Under the pieces are notes generated by a model. It saw only the letters and a program-made list of their open reading frames with translations, ran no database searches and had not been told where the DNA came from. A stretch of DNA of 64,000 nt. Origin: Leucobacter zeae (lineage in GTDB: Bacteria; Actinomycetota; Actinomycetes; Actinomycetales; Microbacteriaceae). The translations under genes and the position numbers were made by a program. Position 1 is the stretch's first letter. Every line of letters starts with the position of its first letter. Below, piece by piece: positions 44,308 through 53,358 of the stretch. The stretch covers positions 186,001 to 250,000 of the forward strand of contig NZ_QYAB01000003.1 in the NCBI RefSeq assembly GCF_016758175.1. The letters run 5' to 3'.

Positions 44308-44322
44308 CATAGTTCTACTATG
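44308..44322. promoter_or_regulatory. MarR operator candidate
   Basis: CATAGT-TCT-ACTATG, a perfect 6-bp inverted repeat with 3-base spacer, just upstream of the marR start and in AT-rich sequence suited to a promoter. It also lies between the convergent-side lctP end (44360) and marR. Confidence 0.7.
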
Positions 44323-44359
44323 CAATTGGGTGATCAGACGGCTCGGCGGCGGCGTCGGG

Positions 44360-45955
44360 TCACCCGAAGAGGAACGGGGAGATCGCGGTCAGCAGCGCGA
44401 CGATCGCGGCATTCGCCCACAGGGTCGGCGCGAGCACTCGCCCGAGCCCGACCCGGCATTCGGACCGGTGCTCGTCTCCCGGCCCGGTTCCCTCCGGTGC
44501 GCCGGGAAGCAGCTTCGCGGTCTCGATGGCCAGCACCGCCCGCGACGGATTGTTCATGATGCCCGCGCCCGTCGCGGCCGTGTGCAGACCGACCACCGCG
44601 GCGGGATCCAGCCCCAGACCGGCGGCCGCGGCCCGCAGCGGTTCGCCCAGCATCGCGACCGAGGCCGTGTTCGAGCTCGTCACGAAGCCGCTCGCGAATC
44701 CCGCGAGCGGCACGAGCGCGACGAACGCGCCGCCGAGGCTCGTGGCGCCCGCTGCGAGCGCGGCCCCCATCCCGTTGACGCCGATGAGCACACCGAAGCC
44801 GATGTACAGCAGCGTCACGCACACCGCGGGGACGAACACCCGGAAGCTCTCGCCGAGACCGCGGAGCGCCGCGCGCGCCGGCACCCCGAGCGCGCTGGGA
44901 GCGACGGCCAGCGCGAGCAGGAGCCAGAGCGCGGGGTTCGCGAGCAGTTCGACGGGACCGACCGAGGCTGACGCGGGCGGCGCGAGCCGCACGACGAGCA
45001 CACCGCAGCCGAGGCCGATGAGCACCACGGCGTAGGGCACGAGCCCGCGCCGCGCGAGCGCGGGCATCGCGATCCCCCGGCCGGAGGAGACCGCCGCAGC
45101 GTCCGCGCCCGTCGGATGGCCCTGACGGACCTCCCGGCCGTCCCCTCGGCCGCGCACGCAGCGCCCGCCGCGCCCACCGAACCCGCCGAACCCGCTGCGC
45201 CCGCGCCCCAGGCGCGCGAAGCCGATGAGCACTGCAAGCCCCGCGAGCGCCGACAGCGCTCCCCCGAGCGGGGGCGCGAGGAGCGCGTTGACCGCGACGA
45301 GCGCCGCGCTCATCGCCGCCCAGGTGCAGAGCAGCTCGACGCCCGACCGCCGCAGTTGCGCGAGTCCCCCGCCCACGAGCGCGATCGCGACGCCCAGCAC
45401 GCCGATGACGACGACGCTGCACCACGCGGTGGCCGTACCGACCTCGGCGAGCCCGATCCCCGTGACTTCCGAGAGCAGCAGCAGCGCCGGCGCGAAGGAC
45501 CCCCACGGGCAGAGCATGAGGCCGAGCAGGCTGATCGAGATCGCGCGGTGCCGCTGGATCCCGGTGCCGACGAGCAGCGGGAGCACCACGATGACGCCCA
45601 TGCCCCAGCCGATGAGTGACTCGAAGAGCGGGACGAGAGCCAGCCCGAAGACGAGCACGGCCCGATCGCGGGACCCGGCGACCCGGTTCACCCACCCGCT
45701 GAGGGCGTCCTGCGCACCCGAAACCCGCTGCAGGTGCACGAGCGCGAGACCCGCGAACATGATCGCGGCGACGGTGAGCGAGACCGACCCCATCGAGGCC
45801 GCGGCCGACGCGGCCGCGCGGGGATCGATCGGGAACATGCCCGCCGACGCCACCGCGACGACGATCGCGGCCGTCACCGCGACGGCGGGGCGCCTGCGCA
45901 GGAGGAGCAGCGCGAGCAGGACGAGGATCGGGAGCCCCGCGACGACCACCTCCAC
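44360..45955 (-). CDS. LctP-type L-lactate/glycolate permease
   Basis: A 531-residue membrane protein with about 13 hydrophobic segments, of the L-lactate permease family (FGLALVPLFESLIGWGMG, FVTSSNTASVAMLG, near-C-terminal helix). A Gly/Arg-rich loop lies near residues 250-300. It is the last gene of the leftward arm of locus 2, 12 bp after the KDPG aldolase. It may move lactate, pyruvate or another small acid linked to the pathway's end product. Confidence 0.85.
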   Translation of the reverse strand: MEVVVAGLPILVLLALLLLRRRPAVAVTAAIVVAVASAGMFPIDPRAAASAAASMGSVSLTVAAIMFAGLALVHLQRVSGAQDALSGWVNRVAGSRDRAVLVFGLALVPLFESLIGWGMGVIVVLPLLVGTGIQRHRAISISLLGLMLCPWGSFAPALLLLSEVTGIGLAEVGTATAWCSVVVIGVLGVAIALVGGGLAQLRRSGVELLCTWAAMSAALVAVNALLAPPLGGALSALAGLAVLIGFARLGRGRSGFGGFGGRGGRCVRGRGDGREVRQGHPTGADAAAVSSGRGIAMPALARRGLVPYAVVLIGLGCGVLVVRLAPPASASVGPVELLANPALWLLLALAVAPSALGVPARAALRGLGESFRVFVPAVCVTLLYIGFGVLIGVNGMGAALAAGATSLGGAFVALVPLAGFASGFVTSSNTASVAMLGEPLRAAAAGLGLDPAAVVGLHTAATGAGIMNNPSRAVLAIETAKLLPGAPEGTGPGDEHRSECRVGLGRVLAPTLWANAAIVALLTAISPFLFG

Positions 45956-45967
45956 CGGACGCGGGAG

Positions 45968-46615
45968 CTACCGGTCGCGCAAAGCGGCGATGAACTCGGA
46001 GGCCCGAGCGCGGATCGCGTCGAGGTCGCCGCTCTCGACGGCGGCGGACGGCACGAGTTCACCGCCGGCCCCGACCGCGACCGCGCCGGCGGCGAACCAG
46101 CTCGCGAGGTTGGCGGCGGACACGCCTCCGGTCGGGATGAACCGGGCGCCGGGGAACGGCGCGCGGAGCGCCGCGATGCCGGCCGGGCCGGCGAGGCCGC
46201 CCGGGAAGAACTTCACGACGTCGGCGCCGGCCGCGAGCACGGCCATGACCTCGGTCGCGGTGAAGGCGCCGATCATCGTCGCCGCGCCCGACGCCACCGC
46301 GCGCTCGGTCACGGCCGGAGCATGCCCGGGAGACACCAGGAACTCCGCGCCCGCCTCGAGCGCCCGATCCACGTGCTCGACGGAGGTCACCGTTCCGGCG
46401 CCGACGATGGCGCCGGCGCCGTGCCGGGAGCGGAGCTCGCGCATCACCCGCGGCGCGTCGGGCACCGTGAAGGTGACCTCGATCGCGACGACACCGGCCT
46501 CGACGAGCGCGCTCCCGGCCGCGATCGCGCGGTCGGCGGTGCTCGCGCGGAGCACGGCGATCACGCCGGCGTCCTCGAGCCGGCGCAGGGTGACGGTCTT
46601 CGCGTCGCGCCCCAC
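45968..46615 (-). CDS. eda: KDPG/KHG aldolase
   Basis: A 215-residue class I aldolase. Motifs are AVLRAST (Arg23), IEVTFT (Glu46), GAGTV and the Schiff-base lysine 135 in DVVKFFPGG. It cleaves 2-keto-3-deoxy-6-phosphogluconate to pyruvate and glyceraldehyde 3-phosphate, or 4-hydroxy-2-oxoglutarate. The GTG lies two bases after the serine hydrolase stop, with AAAGGTGG upstream. A KDG-type kinase on the opposite arm of the locus can supply its substrate. Confidence 0.9.
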   Translation of the reverse strand: MGRDAKTVTLRRLEDAGVIAVLRASTADRAIAAGSALVEAGVVAIEVTFTVPDAPRVMRELRSRHGAGAIVGAGTVTSVEHVDRALEAGAEFLVSPGHAPAVTERAVASGAATMIGAFTATEVMAVLAAGADVVKFFPGGLAGPAGIAALRAPFPGARFIPTGGVSAANLASWFAAGAVAVGAGGELVPSAAVESGDLDAIRARASEFIAALRDR

Positions 46616-46617
46616 GG

Positions 46618-47991
46618 CTACGCCACCTTTCGCGCGATGCGGGAGCTGATGCGCAGCGCGACGGCCTTCCCCGCCCCGTCCAGCACGTACGGCACGAAGT
46701 GGTCGGGGTCGCTGTCCCCCGGCGCCACCGAGAGCAGCCCGTCCCCAGCAGGGAGCAGCCACGGGCTCGACAGCGGGTCGATCGTGAACGACCCGTCCTG
46801 CCGGTTCGCCGGCAGGGCGATGAGCTCGAACGCGCGGCGGTCGTCGCGGATCCGCAGGCGCACCTGGCCGTAGAATCCGCAGTCGTAGAGCCCCTCGAGG
46901 AACCCCCACTGCTCGGGATCGAACGGCGCGACCTCGAGCGGAGCCTCCGCCCCGAAGAGCGCGTCGAGGATGACCTGCTCGACCGCGCGCACGAGCGGCT
47001 TTCCCTTCACGGAGTTCGACAGCACCGCGTAGGCGAGTCCGGCGTCGCGCAGGATCATGAACCGGCTCGCGTAGCCGATCGTGAGCCCGTCGTGACCGAT
47101 GGCGGGCAGACCGCGCTTGAGGCTCTTCATCCAGGCGTAGCCGACCTCGAGCCCCGGCTCGTACTGCGGCGCGAGCGTGGTCGAGAAGTGCACCCGCTCG
47201 TCCTCCGCCTCGGCGAAGTCGGCGTACCGCATGAGCTGCTCCGGCGTGCTCAGCACCCCGCCGCCCGGCACGTCCCAGCCGGGCAGCTGCCAGCCGAGCT
47301 GCCACCCCTCGTCCCGCGCCAGCCGCGCCGCACCGTCCGCGATGTCGTGCGGCGCGGCGACGCGGTGCGTGATGGCCTGGTCCGCCTGCGTGAAGGTCTG
47401 CCGCATGCCCGCCGGTTCGAGCACCCGCTCCCGCAGCACGTCGGCCCACGCCTTGCCGGTGACGCGCTCGATGACGGCCCCAGCGACCATGAATCCCGGT
47501 CCCGAGTACGAGAACTCCGTGCCGGGGTCGAACATCAGCTCGTCGTCCGCGTAGTGCTGGATCGATGCTTGGATGCTGTCGTCGGCGTGGTCGGCGAGCA
47601 GTTCGTGCGCCCGGCCGATCATGTACTGCGCGTCGATGCCCGACCCGTGCGTGAGCAGGTGCCGCATCGTGATCCGGGGGTCGAGCGCCCCGCGGTCCGC
47701 GAGCAGCGGGGCCACCGGGGCGTCGATGTCGAGCAGCCCCTCGGCCTCGAGCTGCGCGGCGATGAGCCCCACGAACGTCTTCGAGATCGACCCGACCTGG
47801 AAGATCGTGTCTCCCGTCACCGGCAGGGGGTGCTCGAGGTTGGTGACGCCGAAGCCGAGCGCCGCGGTCTCGCCGCCGATGCGCAGCGAGACGCCGACGC
47901 CGGGGACGCGATGCTGCTCGAGCAGCGCCGGCACGCGGGCGTGCAGCGCCTCGATCACCTGGTCGAGCGTGGCCTGAACTGGGACGGTCAT
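46618..47991 (-). CDS. Serine hydrolase, beta-lactamase class C/D-aminopeptidase type
   Basis: A 457-residue penicillin-binding-protein-fold hydrolase. SxxK is SISK (68-71), the second motif is Y-S-G (YSGPGF), and the third is H-D-G in IGHDGLTIGY. A C-terminal beta domain (about 360-457) resembles those of D-aminopeptidases. There is no signal peptide, so it acts in the cytoplasm, most likely on an imported D-amino-acid or N-acyl amide/ester. It follows the ABC permease by 3 bp. Confidence 0.88.
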   Translation of the reverse strand: MTVPVQATLDQVIEALHARVPALLEQHRVPGVGVSLRIGGETAALGFGVTNLEHPLPVTGDTIFQVGSISKTFVGLIAAQLEAEGLLDIDAPVAPLLADRGALDPRITMRHLLTHGSGIDAQYMIGRAHELLADHADDSIQASIQHYADDELMFDPGTEFSYSGPGFMVAGAVIERVTGKAWADVLRERVLEPAGMRQTFTQADQAITHRVAAPHDIADGAARLARDEGWQLGWQLPGWDVPGGGVLSTPEQLMRYADFAEAEDERVHFSTTLAPQYEPGLEVGYAWMKSLKRGLPAIGHDGLTIGYASRFMILRDAGLAYAVLSNSVKGKPLVRAVEQVILDALFGAEAPLEVAPFDPEQWGFLEGLYDCGFYGQVRLRIRDDRRAFELIALPANRQDGSFTIDPLSSPWLLPAGDGLLSVAPGDSDPDHFVPYVLDGAGKAVALRISSRIARKVA

Positions 47992-47994
47992 CGG

Positions 47995-48861
47995 TTACCG
48001 GCCTTTCGTCTTCGGGTCGAGCAGGTCGCGGATCGCGTCTCCTGCGAGGTTGATGGCGAGGATGAACAGCACGAACACCGCGGCAGGCGGCACGATGAGC
48101 CACGGATCGCTGCCGATGTACTGCAGCGAGTCCGAGATCATCGATCCGAAGTCGGGGTTCGGGGGACGCACGCCGAAGCCGAGGAAGCTCAGCGCCGCAT
48201 ACGCGCCCGACGACATCGACAGGTTGATCGCGGCGATCACGATGAGCGGCGAGGTGATGTTCGGCAGCACGTGGCGGACCATGATCCACACCTTGCCCCG
48301 CCCGCTCAGCCGCGCCGCACTGATGTAGTTGCGCGACATGATCTCCTGCGTCGCGCTGCGCACCGTGCGCGCGAAGCGCGGGATGAACACGATGCCGATC
48401 GCGACGGCGGCGTTCATGAGGCCGCGACCGAGGATCGCGAGCACGAGGATCGCGAGCAGGTACTCGGGGATCGAGAACAGGAAGTCGATGATCCGCGACA
48501 CGATGCCGTCGATCATGCCGCCCCAGAACCCCGCGATGAGTCCCAGGATCGTGCCGATCACGAGCGCGAAGCCGGTGGCGGCGGTCGCCGCGATCACCGC
48601 CGGGCGGATCGCGATGAGCACGCGCGAGAACTGGTCCCTGCCGAGCGCGTCGGTGCCGAAGAGGAACTCCCCCGTCGGGCCCAGGATCCGCTCGCCGACG
48701 TTGAGCTCGTTCGGCGGGAAGGGTGCGACCCACGGCCCGATCACGGCGAGCAGCACGAACAGCGCGAGCACCGCGAAGGCGGCCATGCCCACCGGTGAGG
48801 GGAGGCGGCGCTTCCGCTTGGGCAGCGTGTTGACGATCGTTTCGGTCAGTTCAGCGGTCAT
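47995..48861 (-). CDS. Oligopeptide-type ABC permease (DppC-like)
   Basis: A 288-residue permease with an OppC/DppC N-terminal segment (FGTDALGRDQFSRVL) and six membrane helices, including the EAA loop region ARLSGRGKVWIMVRHVLPN. The ATG overlaps the DppB-like gene stop (ATGA). It forms the channel together with that protein. Confidence 0.93.
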   Translation of the reverse strand: MTAELTETIVNTLPKRKRRLPSPVGMAAFAVLALFVLLAVIGPWVAPFPPNELNVGERILGPTGEFLFGTDALGRDQFSRVLIAIRPAVIAATAATGFALVIGTILGLIAGFWGGMIDGIVSRIIDFLFSIPEYLLAILVLAILGRGLMNAAVAIGIVFIPRFARTVRSATQEIMSRNYISAARLSGRGKVWIMVRHVLPNITSPLIVIAAINLSMSSGAYAALSFLGFGVRPPNPDFGSMISDSLQYIGSDPWLIVPPAAVFVLFILAINLAGDAIRDLLDPKTKGR

Positions 48862-49805
48862 TTTCGCGCGATCCTTCGGTCGAGGGCGGGCACGAGGAGG
48901 TCGACGACGAGGTTCGCGAGGATGAACGCGCTCGCGAGCACGAGCGCCTGGGCGTTCAGCTGCACGAAGTCGCGCGTGCCGATCGATTGCAGGATCCCGC
49001 GGCCGAGGCCGGGGAGGCTGAAGATCTGCTCGACGATCAGCAGGCCGCCGATGAGCGACCCGAAGGTGAACCCGACGAAGGTCAGGATCGGGGGGAGCGC
49101 GGCGCGCAGCGCGTAGCCGTAGGTCACGAGCCGGTCCGAGAGGCCGTTCACCCGCGCCGATGCGACGAACGGCTGCTGCAGCACCTCGATCATCGAGGCG
49201 CGGGTCATCTGCATGATGAGCGGGGCGGTGGGGATCCCGACGCCGATCGCCGGCAGGATCATGGTCTGCAGGTTGCCGATCGGGCTCTGCTCGAAGCGGA
49301 TGTACGTCGGCGAGTACAGGTTGGTGAGGAAGTTCGTCGCGAGGATGATCGCGATCGTGCCCGTGATGAAGCCCGGGATCGCGAAGAGCAGGATCATCGG
49401 GACCCGGATCGTGACGTCGATCGCGCTGCCCGCCCGCTTCGCGGCGATCACGCCGAGCGGCACGCCGATGACGATTGCGACGAGCAGGCTGAGCGCTGCG
49501 AGCTCGAACGACACCGGGATCTGCTGCTGCAGCACCGCCGTGGTCTTGAGTCCGCTGATGGGCGAGGTGCCGAAATCGCCGCGGAGCACGTTCCACAGCC
49601 AGTCGAGGTACTGGACGACGATCGGCCGGTCGAGCCCGAGCTCCTTCTCGATCTCCAGGATGCGCTCGGGCGTGGCCTGCGAACCCGCGATCACGTTCGC
49701 AGGGCTGCCGCCCACGAGACCGCGGCCGGCGAAGAAGATCAGGATGCTCAGCACGAGCAGCACCCCGAGCGACCCGAGGACGCGATTCAGAATGTACTTG
49801 GTCAC
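48858..49805 (-). CDS. Oligopeptide-type ABC permease (DppB-like)
   Basis: A 315-residue permease of the DppB class with six membrane helices, an N-terminal YILNRVLGSLGVLLVLS and a typical EAA segment (ARVNGLSDRLVTYGYALRAALPP). It overlaps the ATPase gene by 4 bp and the DppC-like gene by 4 bp. It is part of the same importer as the four flanking genes. Confidence 0.93.
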   Translation of the reverse strand: MTKYILNRVLGSLGVLLVLSILIFFAGRGLVGGSPANVIAGSQATPERILEIEKELGLDRPIVVQYLDWLWNVLRGDFGTSPISGLKTTAVLQQQIPVSFELAALSLLVAIVIGVPLGVIAAKRAGSAIDVTIRVPMILLFAIPGFITGTIAIILATNFLTNLYSPTYIRFEQSPIGNLQTMILPAIGVGIPTAPLIMQMTRASMIEVLQQPFVASARVNGLSDRLVTYGYALRAALPPILTFVGFTFGSLIGGLLIVEQIFSLPGLGRGILQSIGTRDFVQLNAQALVLASAFILANLVVDLLVPALDRRIARK

Positions 49806-50791
49806 GGTGCCGGCACCTCCTCGGTACGGCGGGCGAGCTTCAGGCTCCCCGGGAAATGGCAGCGGATCGCGCGGCCGGCCTCATCGGACTCGAGCGGCGG
49901 CGCCTCGCGGACGCACCGCTCCTGCGCGACCGGGCAGCGGGACGCGAAGCGGCAGCCCTGGGGCAGGTCGACCGCGCTGGGAGGGTCGCCCTGGAGGATG
50001 ATGCGCTCGGCCTGGAACGCGTCGCCGGGGATGCTCGGCTCGGCCGAGCGGAGCGCCACCGAATAGGGGTGGCGCAGCTGGTCGTCGAACTCGTCGGCGG
50101 GGGCGAGCTCGACGATCTGGCCGAGGTACATGACCGCGATCCAGTCGCTCACGCCCCGCACCGCCCTGAGGTCGTGCGAGATGAAGATGTAGGCCGTTCC
50201 CATGCGCTCCTGCAGGTCGCGCAGCAGCTCGATGACCTGCATCTGCAGCGACGCGTCGAGCGAGCTCACCGCCTCGTCGAGCAGGATGAACGATGGCTCG
50301 GATGCGATGGCGCGGGCGATGCAGACGCGCTGCTGCTGCCCGCCGGACAGCTCGTGCGGGTAGCGGTGCATGAGCTGCGGATCGAGATCGACGAGCGCCA
50401 TGAGCTCGCCGACGCGGGATTCGCGCTGCGCGCGCGGGAGGTTCGGGATCGCCTCGGCGATCGCGTCGATGATGGTCATACGGGGGTTCAGCGCGCTCGA
50501 CGGATCCTGGAAGACCGCCTGCACGGTGCCCGTGTGGGCACCCGCGGGTCGCCCATCCCACTCGATCGTGCCGCCGTCGGCCGTATCGAGCCCGATGAGC
50601 ACGCGGCCGAGCGTCGACTTCCCGCATCCCGACTCGCCGACGATGCCGAGCGTGCGCCCGGCCTCGACGCGCACGTCCACGCCGTCGACGGCGTGGAGGT
50701 GGCGCTTGGGCGCGAACAGCTTGTCCTGCGGGAGGGGGAAGCGGCGCTCGACTCCCGTCGCCGCGAGGGCGTACTGCGCTGATCCGGTCAC
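49802..50791 (-). CDS. Oligopeptide-type ABC ATPase (OppF-like)
   Basis: A 329-residue ATPase. Walker A is GESGCGKST, the signature LSGGQQQRV, Walker B FILLDEAVSSLD, with the C-terminal oligopeptide-transport extension and Cys motif region (CRFASRCPVAQERC). The GTG start overlaps the OppD-like stop (GTGA). It pairs with the OppD-like subunit to power the importer. Confidence 0.94.
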   Translation of the reverse strand: MTGSAQYALAATGVERRFPLPQDKLFAPKRHLHAVDGVDVRVEAGRTLGIVGESGCGKSTLGRVLIGLDTADGGTIEWDGRPAGAHTGTVQAVFQDPSSALNPRMTIIDAIAEAIPNLPRAQRESRVGELMALVDLDPQLMHRYPHELSGGQQQRVCIARAIASEPSFILLDEAVSSLDASLQMQVIELLRDLQERMGTAYIFISHDLRAVRGVSDWIAVMYLGQIVELAPADEFDDQLRHPYSVALRSAEPSIPGDAFQAERIILQGDPPSAVDLPQGCRFASRCPVAQERCVREAPPLESDEAGRAIRCHFPGSLKLARRTEEVPAP

Positions 50792-51588
50792 GGCTGCACC
50801 GCCTTCTTCTGGGTCGCATCCACCTGCATCCGCGCGGCCGCGAAGAGCTGGCGCGTGTAGGGGTGCTTCGGATTCGCGAGGAGCTCCTCGGTCGGGCCGT
50901 CCTCGACGATCTGGCCGTGGCGCATCACGATGATGCGCGAGCACACCTCCGTGACCACGCCGATGTCGTGCGTGATGAGCAGCATCGACATGCCGCGCGA
51001 GTCGAGCTCGTGCTGCAGGAGGTCGAGGATCTGCGCCTGAACGGTGACGTCGAGCGCGGTCGTCGGCTCGTCGGCGATGAGCAGCGACGGTTCGTTGATG
51101 AGCGACATCGCGATGAGCACGCGCTGCCGCATGCCGCCCGAGAGCTCGTGGGGGAAGGCCATCCGCTTGACCTCGGGCTCGGGGATGCCCACCTCGGCGA
51201 GCGCCTCCTCGATGACGGGGATGCAGTCGCGGCTCGAGATGGAGCGGTGGGCCTGGAGCACGTGCCTGAGCTGATCGCCGACCCGGATCACGGGGTTGAG
51301 GCTCGCGAGCGGGTCCTGCGGGATGCGCGCGATCTCGACGCTGCGCAGCTCCCGGAACCGCCCGGCGCTCATCTGCCCGAGATCCTGCCCCTGGTACGCG
51401 ATCGTCCCGTCGACGCGCGCGCCCTTCGGCAGCGACCGGAGGATCGCCGAGGTGAGGGTGCTCTTCCCGGACCCCGACTCTCCGACGATCCCGACGCGCT
51501 CGCCGTCGGCGACCGAGATCGAGATCCGCGACACCGCGGGCTTCAGCCCCGCGCGATAGGTGATCGAGACATCTGTGAGCTCTAGCAT
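50788..51588 (-). CDS. Oligopeptide-type ABC ATPase (OppD-like)
   Basis: A 266-residue ATPase. Walker A is GESGSGKST, the signature LSGGMRQRV, and Walker B LLIADEPTTALD. It lacks the full C-terminal oligopeptide extension seen in its OppF-like partner, so it is on the short side. It lies 55 bp after the binding-protein gene. Confidence 0.93.
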   Translation of the reverse strand: MLELTDVSITYRAGLKPAVSRISISVADGERVGIVGESGSGKSTLTSAILRSLPKGARVDGTIAYQGQDLGQMSAGRFRELRSVEIARIPQDPLASLNPVIRVGDQLRHVLQAHRSISSRDCIPVIEEALAEVGIPEPEVKRMAFPHELSGGMRQRVLIAMSLINEPSLLIADEPTTALDVTVQAQILDLLQHELDSRGMSMLLITHDIGVVTEVCSRIIVMRHGQIVEDGPTEELLANPKHPYTRQLFAAARMQVDATQKKAVQP

Positions 51589-51643
51589 TCGTGGCCTTTC
51601 CCGATGCGGGCCGGGAGCGTGTCCCGGCCCGCACGAGGGGTGG

Positions 51644-53170
51644 TTACTTGGATACCTGCGAGAGGAAGGTGCGGCTCTGGCTCGAGGGGACCTCGACGCC
51701 GGTGAGCGACGCGCCGTGCGCGACGAACATGTCGGTCGCGAGCAGGGTCAGCGTCGGGTAGACGAGCTCGGCCTCGTGCTTCGCCACGGCGCTCAGCCCC
51801 TCCTGGTAGGCCTCCTCCGAGTCGGCCGCGAGGGCCTCGTCAATGAGCTTCTGCAGCGAGGCGGGCACCTCGCCCTGGCGGCCGGGGACCGGCGCGACGT
51901 ACTGGTAGGGGTTCGCGTAGTACGACTGCGCGTTCCAGCTCAGCTCGTACTTCGAGAGGTCGCCGCGGTAATCGCTCCAGGCTGCGGCCTCGAGCGGCTC
52001 GAGCTCGACGTTGAAGCCGGCGTCGGAGAGCTGCTTCTGCATCACCGCGAGCAGATCGTTGGTGCCGGGATCATAGCCGTTGATGTAGACGAGGTTGAGA
52101 TCGATCCCGTCGGGGTGGCCCGCCTCGGCGAGCAGCTTGCGCGCCCGCTCGGTGTCCTGGGTGTAGTTCGGCAGGTCCTCGACCTTCGGCGCCCACGCGA
52201 GGCTCGGGGGCAGGTAGCCGCTCGGCTGCGCGGCGCCGCCGTAAGCCTGATCGGCGAGCTCCTGGCGATCGAACGCGAGCGCCATCGCCTGCAGCACCTT
52301 CGGGTCGTCGAAGGGCTCCTTGGTGTTGTTGATCTGCAGGAAGATCGTCGAGTCGGTGTGCACGTTCTCGACGGTGAAGTCGTCGCCGGTGATCCCCTTC
52401 GCCGACCCCTGGTCGGGGAAGATGATGTCGACCTTGCCGGCCTTCAGGTTGGAGACCTGGGTGCCCATGTTCGGCATGTACAGCACGGTCAGCTTGTCGG
52501 ACTTCGTCGCATCGCCCCAGTAATCGGCGTTGCGCTCGAGCTCGAGGCTGGTCTCCGGCTCGTAGGCGACCTGCTTCCACGGGCCGGTGCCGATCATCTC
52601 GGTCGCCAGGTTGGCGTCCTTCGACGACTCGCTCATGATGGAGCAGCCCCACACGAGCGGGCTCCCCATGTTGTTCACGAACCCGGCGTCGGGGCTGGAG
52701 AGCACGAACTTGACGGTCGAGTCGTCGACCTTCTCGGCGTGATCGAGGGTCGGGAAGAGCTCCTTGTCGAAGCGCTCGGGGCTCTCGGCCAGGCGCTCGA
52801 AGCTGTACACGACGTCATCGGCGTCGAGGGTGTCGCCGTTATGGAAGGTGACCCCGTCCTGCAGCGTGAAGGTGTACTCCGTGCGGTCGTCCGAGAGCTC
52901 GTAGCCGGTGGCGAGCGCGGGCTCGACCGTGCCGTCGGGCTGGGTCGCCATGAGGCACTCGTAGCTCAGCTGCCACGCGAAGCGATCGGCGAAGAGCCCC
53001 GAACGCTGCGGGTCGAGCGACGAGGGCGCGGTGGTCTCGGCCACCGTGATGGCCGTGCCGGCGTCGCCGCCCCCGCTCCCGCCCGCGTCCGGCGGGCTGC
53101 AGGCGGTGAACGAGGCGAGTCCGATGGCCGCAACGGCTGCGACGCACGCGGAGCGTGACAGTACTGACAT
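51644..53170 (-). CDS. Oligopeptide-type substrate-binding lipoprotein
   Basis: A 508-residue SBP_bac_5 protein. The lipobox is FTAC with Cys24, then Ser/Pro/Gly linker, and the body has typical blocks (SLDPQRSG, VEPALATGYELSDDRTEYTF, TFHNGD). The ATG at 53170 has AAGGA eight bases upstream. It is the first gene of the leftward arm and sets the uptake specificity: a peptide or an N-acylated amino-sugar acid. Confidence 0.93.
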   Translation of the reverse strand: MSVLSRSACVAAVAAIGLASFTACSPPDAGGSGGGDAGTAITVAETTAPSSLDPQRSGLFADRFAWQLSYECLMATQPDGTVEPALATGYELSDDRTEYTFTLQDGVTFHNGDTLDADDVVYSFERLAESPERFDKELFPTLDHAEKVDDSTVKFVLSSPDAGFVNNMGSPLVWGCSIMSESSKDANLATEMIGTGPWKQVAYEPETSLELERNADYWGDATKSDKLTVLYMPNMGTQVSNLKAGKVDIIFPDQGSAKGITGDDFTVENVHTDSTIFLQINNTKEPFDDPKVLQAMALAFDRQELADQAYGGAAQPSGYLPPSLAWAPKVEDLPNYTQDTERARKLLAEAGHPDGIDLNLVYINGYDPGTNDLLAVMQKQLSDAGFNVELEPLEAAAWSDYRGDLSKYELSWNAQSYYANPYQYVAPVPGRQGEVPASLQKLIDEALAADSEEAYQEGLSAVAKHEAELVYPTLTLLATDMFVAHGASLTGVEVPSSQSRTFLSQVSK

Positions 53171-53248
53171 GGAAGTTCCTTCCGTCGTTGGAAGTGGATG
53201 GATCGGGGAAGCTGTTCGAGCTTGGTTGGAAACTATCAGGGTTCGATG

Positions 53249-53281
53249 TGCAATGCAACAACTGGGTTTGCATTGCAAACC
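53249..53281. promoter_or_regulatory. IclR operator candidate in the divergent promoter region
   Basis: GGTTTGCATTGCAAACC (53265-53281) is a perfect 17-bp palindrome. Its left neighbour TGCAATGCAA (53249-53258) is exactly complementary to TTGCATTGCA (53268-53277), making a second overlapping dyad. It lies between the two arms of locus 2. The IclR gene in the rightward arm is the probable binder. Confidence 0.65.
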
Positions 53282-53358
53282 TCTCGCGATTGTGCCAGGG
53301 TAGTGACCAGTCGTTGACGATGCAGTTCATGACGGCACCCGAGGAGGTGAGTGCACAC

